From Panopea generosa (lineage: Eukaryota > Mollusca > Bivalvia > Adapedonta > Hiatellidae), in the NCBI GenBank assembly GCA_029582155.1, contig CM055905.1, forward strand, positions 66,744,356 to 66,808,355: DNA of 64,000 nt. The letters run 5' to 3'. Below the pieces are notes generated by a model. It saw only the letters and a program-made list of their open reading frames with translations, did no database searches and was not told the DNA's origin. Within the stretch, counting starts at the first letter, position 1, and each line of letters starts with the position of its first letter. The position numbers and the translations under genes are program-made. Positions 1 to 10,793 of the stretch are shown piece after piece.

Positions 1-155
1 ATGGCGGACGATTTCAGAATTCATTTGAGTAGAGCCACCAAGTTACTGGGCAACTTTCTCACATACAGATTTTTGACCGAGCGGGACTCGAACCTACGGC
101 CTCAGCGGTGAGAGGTAACGTCTCACACCACGATTACATTTCCCATAGGGCTCCA
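1..155 (-). mobile_element. tRNA-derived SINE, family 2, truncated by window edge
   Basis: The minus strand carries a Pol III B-box-like stretch (complement of gggactcgaacctacggcc) followed by the family's conserved body, seen here as 'gagtagagccacc' and 'caactttctcacata'. The same order recurs at 8028, 33660, 35825, 42945, 56105 and 56565. The family head resembles a tRNA with a long variable arm (Leu/Ser type). The copy is diverged and runs off the window start. Confidence 0.6.
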
Positions 156-649
156 ACATTTATGTCCAAAAACAAGTGAAAACAAAATCTGCAGCGTGTG
201 ACGGTGTCTGGGCTCAAATTCCTCACTGGTTCAAGATCTGCAATTATAAAAGAAAAAAAGCACCTTGACCAGTTTTTTTAATTTAATGATTTTACGATAC
301 CTATCAATTTTCAGGAAAAACATGTGTAATTTATTCGCCCACGATGCGGTTCGAACCAACATATCTGAAATGACACAGAATTGCCGAGAAATCTGGTATC
401 AGCATCAAATTTTCAGTGATGATTTCTAAAATACCGACTACTTAACACATGGTAGGAAAATATAAATCGCTGTAATAAAAAGCCATAAAAAAGAAAAAAA
501 AAAGAATACTAAAGTTTAATTTCTACCTCCTTCATATGTAGGCCCGGCGTAATCAAGGGAGATAATAGTGGTGTGAGTCCTTAAGGTAATATTTGTATTA
601 TGCTTTATGTGATTGTTTACATTTTGTGTAAATTTCATTTATCTTTTAG
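156..649. other. Unassigned DNA, probably part of intron 1 of EF-hand gene 1
   Basis: I see no coding exon here. The second EF-hand gene has a 50-nt signal-peptide exon about 1.7 kb upstream of its second exon, so the equivalent exon of gene 1 probably lies before the window. A pyrimidine-rich acceptor (atcttttag) closes the stretch at 649. Confidence 0.5.
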
Positions 650-3336
650 TATCTCATGCCATCCCAGTCGGCCCCCAATTCCGGAAGATCCAATGGCGAG
701 GGCCCTCTTTTTCTTTGCCTCATTTAACAACACAGAGAAATATTTGGCGAAAGAGGACCTGGAGAGTGCATTCATCCAGTTTGATAACTCATGTAAGGAT
801 ATGGTAGTTGATTTGTAAAATGTCGTCTTGTCGTACATGTCGAACGAAATGACGACAGAACGGCAGGACGATATATGTCAATATTGTCATACTAGCGGGG
901 CGTAATGACGACAGAACGGCAGGACGATATATGCCAATATTGTCATACTAGTGGGGCGAAATGACGACAGAAAGGCAGGACGATATATATGTCAATATTG
1001 TCATACTAGCGGGGCGTAATGACGACAGAACGGCAGGACGATATATGTCAATATTGTCATACTAGTGGGGCGTAATGACGACAGAACGGCAGGACGATAT
1101 ATGTCAAGATTGTCGTACTAGCGGGGCGAAATGACGACAGAACGACAGGACGATATAATTATGTCAAGAGTGTCGTACTAGCGGGGCAAAATGACGACAG
1201 AACGACAGGACGATATAATTATATCAAGATTGTCATACAAGCGGGGCGAAATGACGACAGAACGCCAGGACGATTTATGTCAAGATTGTCATACTAGCGG
1301 GCGAAATGACGACAGAACGGCAGGACGATATATGTCAAGATTGTATTACTAGCGGGGAAAAATGGCGACAGAACGACAGGACGATATATGTCAAGATTGT
1401 CGTACTCGCGTGGAGAAATGACGACAGAACGTCAGATCGATATGTATCAAATCAGTACGACAAACTTGACGCATAACGTCATGTCGTTCTATCGTCATTA
1501 TTTCGCCCCGTCAGAACGACATGGCGTTATACGTCGTTTGTCGTACTGATTGGGCGAAATGACAAAAATAGTTTAATTTCTCAACTATGGAAATACTTTT
1601 TAATCAGGCCGTACAATTATCTATGACAATGGATTACGTCCTCGTATTGCCAGGCATGAATATCTTTTATTTTAGTGCATTTCAGTTTTCACCTAGGTAA
1701 TCCAACTTTGTAAATAGTCAGCGTTATTTTTATACCAACGAGAACTAACAGACGATCACTCGAGTTCACCCATCTCTGCAAGTAACTGATAACTTTCCCG
1801 CTTGAATCAAAGGTGAGAGACGCAATGTCATTGACCACGGAGACAGTAGCCAGCGGGGATTTATATGCATAAAGAATGCCTCATATAGATCTATATGTGT
1901 AAAGCAGGCCTCATATGGAATCATATGTATAAATAATGCCTCATATAGATCCATACGTGTAAAGCAGGCCCCATATAGATCTATATGTGTAAAGTAGACA
2001 TCATATTGATCCATGTGTGTAAAGTAGGCCTTATGTCGTTCCGTGTGTTTAAAACAGGCCTCACATAGATCCATATGTGTAAAAAAATCTCATTTAAATA
2101 TATATGTGTACATCAGACATATTTGTGTATACCCGACCTAGTATCTATCAATCAATAATTATAACGTATGCTGATTCACGTTTTTATACTCAACGACAAA
2201 TTTATTCATTTAGCTGATGATCGAATCGACAAGACCGAATTCTTCGCAAAATGGTCTCTAATGAAGTTTGGTGAAATGTATAATGCACAGGCAATGTTCA
2301 GTCACCTGGACACCGACAATGACGGCCATATTACCCGGGTTCCCGACCTCGAAAGGATCTTTAACTTCTTTGATGTAGATGGTGAGTTTATTTATAGAAA
2401 ATAACAATAACAATAACAATAAGGAAAACAACTATGTTTATCTGGCTGAATGTTTTGGTAAACAGTATTTATGTACGTAATAGATTGTTAAACTTTTGAC
2501 GTACGAAATTGTTTATATTTAAATTTTGGCCAATGGTGCTCACGTACGAAATTGCTTATATTTAAATTTTGGCCAATGGTACTCACGTGCGAAATTGTTT
2601 ATATTTAAATTTTGGCCAATGGTACTCACGTGCGAAATTGTATATATTTAAATTTTGGCCAATGGTACTCACGTGCGAAATTATATATATTTAAATTTTG
2701 GCCAATGATACTCACGTACGAAATTGCTTATATTTAAATTTTAGCCAATGGTACTCACGTACGAAATTGCTTATATTTAAATTTTGGCCAATGGTTCTCA
2801 CGTGCGAAATTGTTTATATTTAAATTTTGGCTAATAGTACTCGCGTGCGAAATTGTATATATTTAAATTTTGACCAATGATACTCACGTACGAAATTAGT
2901 TATATCTAAATTTTGGCCAATGGTACTCACGTACGAAATTGTTTATATTTAAACTTTGGCCAATGGTAGTTATCATGTACGTAATTTTAGTAACTTTTTG
3001 CCAATGGTACTCATCATGTACGTAATTGTTTTTATTTAAACTTTTGCAAACAGTTCCCAAGTACGTAATGTTTAAATAACTTTTGGCAAATGTTACTCAT
3101 GTACGAAATTGGTTTTATTTAAACTTATGAAAGACAGACCATGTACGAACCTGTTTCGTAATTTTTGTTGTTACATTGTACTTTTGACAAATGAGAATCG
3201 TTTATGCATGGAGTATTGCGGTGCTTAGCAAGTGATGTTTTAAATATAAAAATGACTTATTTCATTTTATTTTGCAGGTGATCTGAAAATAACGGAGAAG
3301 GAGTTCACTACCATTTGGTTCAAATTATCGTCATAG
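650..3336 (+). CDS. Secreted-type EF-hand calcium-binding protein, gene 1 (5' exon missing)
   Basis: Three exons are supported: 650-792, 2214-2381 and 3278-3336 (TAG stop). They are joined by GT-AG introns with matching phases and encode about 122 residues. The product parallels gene 2 at 9106 along its whole length, starting with a HPSRPPIPEDPMARA segment. Three EF-hand loops are visible: DNSSDDRIDKTE (split by intron 2), DTDNDGHITRVP (position 12 is Pro, an Asp follows) and DVDGDLKITEKE (split by intron 3, canonical). EF-hand loops bind Ca2+. By analogy with gene 2 the protein should carry a signal peptide and be secreted, but that exon is not in the window. Introns 2 and 3 are filled with four tandem-repeat blocks. 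All splice sites are canonical and I see no lesion. Expression is unknown. Confidence 0.82.
848..1440. repeat. Minisatellite, unit about 57 bp, about 10 copies (intron of EF-hand gene 1)
   Basis: Direct repeats of a unit containing 'aatgacgacagaacggcagg', 'acgatatatgtcaa' and 'tgtcatactagcgggg'. Copies differ by small substitutions. The unit matches one arm of the fold-back element that immediately follows. Confidence 0.9.
1451..1550. repeat. Imperfect palindrome / fold-back element
   Basis: Arms at 1451-1490 (atcagtacgacaaacttgac...) and 1513-1550 (...cgtttgtcgtactgat) are near-perfect reverse complements, about 38-40 bp, around a 22-nt spacer. This looks like a small fold-back or MITE-like element. 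Its interior (tcgttct...cgtcattatttcgcccc) is the complement of the neighbouring minisatellite unit. Confidence 0.85.
1746..1862 (-). mobile_element. SINE family 1, partial copy
   Basis: The stretch 'ctgcaagtaactgataactt', 'ggtgagagacg' and 'cacggagacagt' matches the body of the family-1 SINEs at 10486, 28519 and 31896 in minus orientation. The tRNA-like head is largely missing. Confidence 0.65.
1858..2115. repeat. Minisatellite, 30-bp unit, about 8 copies (intron)
   Basis: Repeats of a unit containing 'tcatatagatctatatgtgt' followed by 'aaagcaggcc'. Because 30 is a multiple of three, it leaves a 102-residue open frame on the minus strand with a 10-residue periodicity. I regard that frame as non-coding. 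Confidence 0.88.
2470..3140. repeat. Minisatellite, 43-bp unit, about 15 copies (intron of EF-hand gene 1)
   Basis: Each unit holds 'ggccaatggt', then 'actcacgtacgaaatt' and 'tatatttaaatttt'. The units thus repeat a CCAAT core, a TATA-like stretch and, in four copies (cacgtgcg variants near 2583, 2626, 2669 and 2799), a CACGTG E-box. Degenerate copies continue to about 3140. Confidence 0.9.
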
Positions 3337-4365
3337 ACTTATTTAACAGTGATAAACGGACCTATTGTTTTTAGAAAGAAATCGGCAAAACATGGATTTA
3401 TTAAGCATCTGTCAATGTTTTCCCCATCGAAATGTTTGTGTGTGTGGGGGGAGAGGGGGATTAATGAGGGAGGGGGAGATAAGGGGACGGGAGATTAAAA
3501 GCACACCTAGTTGAATTCGACACATTTTTGAATATATTTTCTTATTCCAACGATTTTGTCACACTACGTAGTTGTGCACCGTAGGGGGGAGGGGTGGGGG
3601 GGGGGGGGGGGGGAAGGTTTGCGGGGGAATTGGTAGCAGACCTAGTTGAAAACAAGACATTTTTAAATTAATTTTTCTGATTCCCCTCATTTCGTCTCAC
3701 TACGTAGTTGCGTATCTTTTCAGTGACAGTGTCGCGATTTTTGTGTCAAAATTTGTCCTGCGTACTTTGGTTAAAACATTTTCAAACTGTTTTATAGCGA
3801 TTGTGGTTTCCTTCTGCAGATGAGTAGAGCAAAAACTGGCGAAAACATTGACAGGTTGACTGTTAAGATATATAAAAATACAAAGTGTAACATTATTTCT
3901 ATTGTAGTGTTAGAAAACTACATACATGCGTGCAGTATCGTGGTATGTTTTATATTAAAGATTTTTTTTTCAAATTTCGGATTACACAAATTCATTTCGT
4001 TTTTCTTTTCTTTTCTTGTGCCATCATTTTACAGCAAATGATCATTTTGCGAAAAAGAGTACATGTATTAATGAGTGATGATCCAAACGGAACATTGGTC
4101 CAAACGGAACATTGGCCAAACGGAACATTGCACTAACCTTAATAAATACTGAAAACTAGTATATCTGTATTATACTTTGAGACAACTGCAGAGCGCAGTT
4201 TGTTGTTAGAAATCGGAGTATGTCTATGGAGTTGCTGTTGGTTTTCCGCATTTAATGAAAAATTCGCACGGAGATGACAACCAGCATTTCAGTTACTGCG
4301 GGACAGCGAAATGAATAATTGTCGTTTGCTACAGTTTATTATTTCCTTAATATATCCCAGAACCT
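3337..4365. other. Gene-free 3' flank of EF-hand gene 1; local duplications and a G run
   Basis: No gene is seen. An imperfect direct duplication of about 70 bp shares 'cctagttgaa' and 'cactacgtagttg' (near 3505-3575 and 3640-3710), separated by a purine-rich tract with a long G run near 3590-3613. A 19-bp unit (aaacggaacattgg...) is repeated three times at 4083-4133. No AATAAA follows closely after the stop at 3336. Confidence 0.6.
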
Positions 4366-4555
4366 CATATCTCCCGAGTCAGGTCTATAATTTATGGCCC
4401 CCCACTAAAAAAAACGGAATTCCATGCCAGTCCAGTCCCACAATTCATTGTTACTAAACGCTGACGTCATTCAAGCAACTGACCAATCAACTTGCTCAAA
4501 TGTGCTCACATCTCATAACTATGCAAATGAAGCGATACCTGGTCCGTTCTACAGA
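4366..4555 (-). mobile_element. MITE-like element, family A
   Basis: Same order of blocks, inverted, as the copies at 8583, 15687, 21183, 24373 and 29259: a terminal 'tctcccgagtcaggtc', then 'tcccacaattcattg', 'gctgacgtcattc' (CRE core TGACGTCA), 'gaccaatcaac' (CCAAT) and 'ggtccgtt'. The termini of the family are imperfect inverted repeats. Confidence 0.7.
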
Positions 4556-4599
4556 CTATTTATATCCTCTGTGACAAACAGGGCGAAACATAAATAAAC

Positions 4600-5035
4600 A
4601 CGAAATATGTCCAATTAGTGTATGGAAGCCTCCACTGACAATATACGCTCGTTCAGGTGATGGTGATTATGTATAGCAAGTTTGATTAGAATCAGATGAA
4701 AATTGTAGGAGGAGTTGAGGTCACAAGTTACATATAAACGGAATATTTTAAGTCAGAAAAAGGGGGCATAATTCCTTAAATAGTCATCCTGTCGGAAAAC
4801 CGTAACGATATGCTCTTGTTTAGATGATGGTGGTGATGTTTAGCAAGTTTAATTAGAATCTGATGAAAATGTAGGAGAAGTTGAGACCACAATGTACATA
4901 TGTTTATACGGACGGACGGACGGACGGACGGGCAGTAGGACGGACGAACAGACGGTTGTTCGGACAGACAGACAGTTCAAACACTATATGCCCTTCGGTT
5001 TTTCGACCCTTGTGCTGCGGGGGCATAAAATAACA
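4600..5035. repeat. Dispersed repeat with internal duplication and (GGAC)n tail
   Basis: Two copies of a roughly 110-bp module (ggtgatgtttagcaagttt..., gaaaattgtaggagga...) lie near 4655-4745 and 4828-4905. They are followed by (GGAC)n at 4910-4935 and 'atgcccttcggtttttcgac' near 4988. Such modules look like a non-autonomous transposon remnant. I do not name a family. Confidence 0.5.
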
Positions 5036-5299
5036 TGCATATACATGTACTGACAAAAAATACGAGTACTAGTATATAGGGATATGCAACATTTCATTTT
5101 ATGAACCTAACCTAATAAAACGACTGCGTGAACATGGAGATGAAACATGTAACATGTCACGGGTGTAGAGTGAATCAATCTAGCGGAGTTTGGAAATATT
5201 ACGCTACTGTGAACTTCAATTACTTTTATACATCGTAGGTTATTGATTTATCATGAAATAATGAGCCGTTACTAATAAGGACCTAGTCCCTGAAATTCA

Positions 5300-5670
5300 G
5301 TAGTCACAGTAATCGCAATAATAATGTTAATAATGATAAATAATAATGATAATAATTATCACAATAATAATGCTTATAATTATTAAAAATAAAAATGAAA
5401 TTAAAATAATTATAATTCTAACAATTTTAATAATGATAATGATAATAATGATATAGTGATAATGATAATTCTGATAATAATAACGACGACGACGACGACG
5501 ATGACGACGACAACAACAACAACACTGAACAATAATAACAACAACAACAACAACAACAATAATAATAATAATAATATAATAATAAAAATAATAGTAATAA
5601 TAATAATAATAATTATACGTATAAATAACAATATTCTAATGATTAAAGTAACAATAATAAAGTATTTTTA
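5300..5670. repeat. Low-complexity block: AAT, GAC, AAC and AAT trinucleotide runs
   Basis: Consecutive impure runs of (AAT)n, (ACG)n at about 5484-5510, (AAC)n and (AAT)n. The poly-Asn and poly-Leu/Ile frames across it are composition artefacts. Confidence 0.9.
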
Positions 5671-7426
5671 AAAGAAGTTTCTTATATAGGAGTCAATCGT
5701 TGATGAGTGCAACCCACATGTACTTTACCTGTACACTTTATTCGTATCAAAGCCCTATCAAACATATATACCAACAACATCATATGTAAGGTCTATAAAT
5801 TAGAAACAGAATGTTCGAAAATGGATGCACAAAAGTTGTTAAAAGTTACGCAATACTTTATCTGTCACTATATGTTATCATAGACGAAGATAACGGCACT
5901 CACACATACAAGCCAGTAGAGAAACTCGCCAAATTTTTACGAACACATGTTCATTTCTCACCGAGTCATCCAGCAATAGTGTCTCAACGCCGCCAATATT
6001 GTGGGTTTTAACGTAAGAATTATTTCTTTTCTCATTCTTTGCAGCGGAGTAAAGCGGTAAGAAGTCCATATTGTTTAATATGAGTTTTAACCAGGAGTTT
6101 TTGTTTCACAGTTTAAATGGTATAAAGCCATATTTATATTGATAATGCAGTAAAGACTGTTTTCTAAGCTGTAAAGAAATAATAATTTGAAAAATAAATA
6201 AATAAATTATGTAAAATATCAACAAAAAAAATTGTTCCATTTTGTTACAGTTATAAAATAGTATTACTGTTTACGGAATGATTTTTTCAGCAATTTTAAG
6301 AAGAGCCATAAAGTATTGACCGGAACACGTATTATTCTACCTTAATTAAGCACAGTATATATTATATACATAAAATATGTATACAAATAAATGGAATCAA
6401 GGGCAGAAGCTGGGTCGATATGAAAGCGTGTTTCCAGTTTATACTTCAGGCACTGTTATACAGTTGTGGAATTTTCATATATGCAATATGATGTTCTATG
6501 CACCAGAAAAATTAATATTGACCGTGGTTGGTGCATAGCATAACATATTGAACAGCTGAAAAGTCCAAAACTGTTAGTTTATATGATTTATAAATAAATG
6601 AATTCTGAGCCTTAACTAGCTTTTTCGTACGGGAAAAAATCACCCAATTAAGATCTTTTACATTTGATGTAACAATAGTAGGGCCTATCTAAATAAATAA
6701 AATGAAATAAATTTAACTTAAAAAAAAATCTGAAAACAAAATTCCTTGGGTAGGATTCGAACCATGGCGGACAAAAATCTTACTTAAACTCAATGTCCAC
6801 TCGACCACGCACACACCTTGACAACAAGTTATTTTTGTATTCTAACCAACAATTCAATTGTTTCTCTCGTAAAGAAAGGCGAAATGAACGGTTGCCTTTT
6901 ATGTCGTAAAGGCATCTTTATTATCGACAATTTTGCAAAAATTAGACATTATTCTCTAGTTGACAACCATTTGAAAATAACGCCGTGTTCGGTACATCTC
7001 AGTTTTCATCGTTGCTAACACTTGGAATTCCTAACGGCTATTTTTAGTAACCGTGGTATATCGTAATTGTATGCACAGTTGCTAAATCCGAAGTAAAAAC
7101 TGTTCAATTTCATATAGTATTTTGTTTAATGAGGTATCATTCTGGTCAATCAGAATACATTTATTTATAGATCATATAATAAATGTCAATACGGGTTGGC
7201 TTCTTTTAAAGTAATCCTAAGAAAATGTCAGGAAGGTAGCGTAGTAATTTCAGACTAGACCGGTGTAGTTGATATAATCATAAATTTGTATATTTAATGT
7301 CTGTCCTAGTGAAAATGGAGCCTCTATAACGACATCATTGTTGTAATATCAATACTCATTTGGTCATGGTATAAAACCACCATTGCTGTTCTTTCTTATT
7401 TCTATGGTAAATGAAACATGTTTATA
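5671..7426. other. Unassigned intergenic DNA with one tRNA-like SINE fragment
   Basis: No exon with EF-hand, GNAT or other recognisable coding signal was found. At about 6748-6815 the minus strand has a B-box-like stretch (complement of ggattcgaacc) and an A-box-like stretch (complement of ccactcgaccac), typical of a tRNA-derived SINE head. The small open frames (5811, 6818) have no recognisable composition. Confidence 0.5.
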
Positions 7427-7477
7427 ATAATAATAAAATATTAAAAATAAGAATGATATAATAAGGATCATAATAAT

Positions 7478-7542
<65 letters not shown>

Positions 7543-7572
7543 TAATAATAAAATAATAATAATTATAATATC
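7427..7572. repeat. (AAT)n microsatellite
   Basis: A nearly pure AAT run of about 30 units at 7478-7540, with impure flanks. Confidence 0.95.
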
Positions 7573-8027
7573 TTTATTTAGAGAAAGTGAACTCATTAAG
7601 TTCTCTATACAAAATAAATCTTATTTTCAATGAGGCTCTCTGAATAACACATTTAAAATCTTTAAAATCAATAATATCAAGATTACAAACAATGTTTAAC
7701 ATAAACGACATTTGGACAAGATACCTAAAATCTATTCATAGAATTATTAAAGAAAGAGAAACTTACATTCATTACAATTGTTAACATATGTAGTGCCAAC
7801 ATACCATTAGAACAGTAGGGGCTAATTCATCCAAGAGTTTTTCCTGTTCAATGTGTATACTGTTGGCATAGTGAAAGAAATGAAGTCATACCATAATTTC
7901 CAACCATCATTTTTATCTAGATTCACAGTTCAACAGGACAATGCCTTCTAAATGTTCCATATACTTTAATATTGCCATTCAAAGCACTAAATAGCATTTT
8001 TTTATCTATTTTTAATGAGGTTTAACG

Positions 8028-8225
8028 CCATTTTCAACACATTTCATGTTATAAATGGCATATCAAGTTTAACTGGTGGAGGAAGACCTCAGACTGAGTA
8101 GAACCACCGCACTTCCACAAGTAACTGAAAACTTTCTCACATAAAATTTTTTTGGAGCAAGTGGGACTCAAACCTTAGACCTTAGCAGTGAGAGATTAGT
8201 GATCTTGAAAATCAGCCGCTTAAAA
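8028..8225 (-). mobile_element. tRNA-derived SINE, family 2
   Basis: Minus-strand copy with conserved body words 'cgccattttcaacacatttc', 'gactgagtagaaccacc' and 'aactttctcacata', and a tRNA-like head including the complement of 'gggactcaaacctt' (B box). Confidence 0.7.
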
Positions 8226-8582
8226 TTAGGAAAATCGATTTTTAAATAAGAGGAAACTAAATAGTTATCACCGTCATTATGCGACTTTCCCATGGAAGCA
8301 CTTCCTCTTTCCAACGGATGTGTTATGCTTCAAGTTTACGACAAATACTAGTATATATATTCGAAATCATTTATTGACAAAGAACAAACTGGAGAAAAAA
8401 AAATGAATATTTTTTTTTCTTTATCAATAATTTGATTTTAATGTAATTATAAAATGCGTATTACACAAACGGAATTGTTTTTTATTTAGTTGTATATGTA
8501 TATGCATTGTACAGATGTTAACGTTTCCGTATATGTGACTGTAGAAGTCGTTTCTTAAAATGTACAGAACTAGTCTGTAGAA

Positions 8583-8775
8583 CGGGACTGGGTCCGTTAA
8601 ATAGCAATGTTGGGAAAGCCACATTTGAGTGCGCTGAGTGGTCAGTTTGCTTCAAATGAAAGTTTGAATGACGTCACAGTTTAGTAAGTGATCAATTGCT
8701 ATGAATTGTGGGACAGGTATAGAATTGCCTGCTTTTTCATCGGGGGTTAACAGACCTGATTCGGGACACATCAGG
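8583..8775 (+). mobile_element. MITE-like element, family A
   Basis: Starts with 'tgggtccgttaaatagcaat', contains 'gaatgacgtcacagtttag' (CRE core) and 'ttgctatgaattgtgggac', and ends with 'agacctgattcgggacac', the imperfect inverse of the left end. It lies about 330 bp upstream of the first coding exon of EF-hand gene 2. Confidence 0.75.
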
Positions 8776-9105
8776 TTCCGGGATAGACAAGTACAGAACT
8801 GTTATTTGAGCATGCGAACAAGCACATATCTAGACTGAGTCTAAATAATTTAATCCATATAACTCTATCAGAAATGGAACTAAAAACAGAAAGCAGTCTC
8901 AATATACGAACGCACTACAGCCAGTCACCAGAGAGAACATTGAGACAAATGTCACCATTTTGAGGTAAAGGTTAAAACTTAGACAATATGAAATCATGTG
9001 ATCAATATGACTTTATGTTTATTTTACCCTTGTGAGGGTCATAAATTCTCCCCATTTATGAATTCAATCAACAAAAATGTATTTTATTTCCAGAAATAAA
9101 AGAAA

Positions 9106-10755
9106 ATGATGTTAAAAGTGTTACTTGCTGCGTTTTGCCTAGTTAGTATCTATGGGTAGGTATTTAAAATATTACTAGTTTGATAGACGCGCACAAAGAA
9201 ATCCTTTATTGCTTTATCACTATCCTTTGATTTCTTTGCCTCTTTATTACTATCCTTTGCATTATTTTATTTCTTTATTACTATCCTTTGTGTTATTTTA
9301 TTTCTTTATTTCTACCCTTTATATCTTGTTCATAATCCTTTGCTGTCCTTTATTTCTTAATTACTTTTCTTTTTCATTGGGCTATGGCCACGTGACTGTG
9401 TAATTATATTCTGACCTCTGCTCGAATTGAAACTTAAAAAAAAACGACATTTTGCACACCATACTATCGACTGGCCAATCAGCAAACAGGAAACGAAAAT
9501 ATCCAATCAATCCGGAAATCGAACCCGGGACCATTACCTGACTACCGATTGAGTTAACTGGACTGTTGTCAAACGTTTCTTTCCTCATACTTGTGACAAA
9601 AAAAATGACCTATAAAAATTGAGAGCATCAAATAAAAATTGACGTAATGATATGCTCCTGTTTCTATTTTTAAATTGATAAGTACACGTGACCACAAATG
9701 ACCAGTGAAAACGATGCCATGTATAATTTGTTTTAAGATAATACGATCCATATCTCGGCGGAATAAGAAACGATCGGCTTACCATCAACTATGTGTAAGT
9801 TGGCAAGTGAGGGAGTGAGTGAGAGAGTGAATAAATGAGCGAATGAGTGAGTGAGTAAGTAGGTGAGTGAGTGAGTGAATGAGTGAGTGAGTGAATGTGT
9901 GAGTGAGTGAGTGAAAGAGCAAATGAGTGAGTAAGTGAGTGAGTGAGTGAGTGGGTGAGTGAGTGAGTGAGTGAGTGAGTGAGTGAGTGAGTGAGTGAGT
10001 GAGTGAGTGAGTGAGTGAGTGAGTGAGTGAGTGAGTGAGTGAGTGAGTGAGTGAGTGAGTGAGTGAGTGAGTGAGTGATTAAGTGAGTGATTAAGTGAGT
10101 GAGTGATGGATTCAGTGAACGAGTAGGTAAGTATATACGGATGTTGGTAATATCTTATCTCAGTGAGACATATATATCATTACATTTAAAATATTACTTA
10201 CCATACCTAAACATTATAAATATAAATAATACTTCTACATATATATTTTATTTGTAAAACTTGGTAAATCGAGTAATTTTACGTAACGGACAGCTAGTCA
10301 CAGATGACACAAGAAAATAATAAATTGAACTAATGATTAGCGCGGCCAGACCACATTCGGCGTGAAAATAGCTGCACAAAAGGGCAATCGGCACATTAAA
10401 AAAACTGCTTGTCATAATTAAAAGTATACTTTATAATATTTATATACCTAATTGATTCCATATATATATAATATTCACTTTATCGTGAGCCGGGCCCGGT
10501 TAGCTCGGTCGTTAGTTCGTCTGACTATCAATCCAGGGATCGTGAGTTCGAGTCCCCGCTCAATCACAGTTTCCGTGATGAATGATATAAGACACTGCGG
10601 CTCATTATCATTCTCTGTCACCTCTGATTCAAGTGGGAAAGTTATCAGTAACTTGCGGAGATGGGTTGTGCTCGAGTACTGGTTAATCCCAGGAAACAGT
10701 GGTTGAGCTAACTGATCTTCTGTTAGCCCTTAATGGCATAAAATTGACGATAAAT

Positions 10756-10793
<38 letters not shown>

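Noticed and set aside
848-1440. Regular direct repeats that could suggest a CRISPR array
   Set aside because: The units are contiguous without unique spacers, there are no cas genes, and the genes around are spliced eukaryotic ones.
10490-10570. tRNA gene
   Set aside because: A and B boxes are present but the acceptor and other stems do not close, and the sequence continues into a SINE body with an AATC tail.
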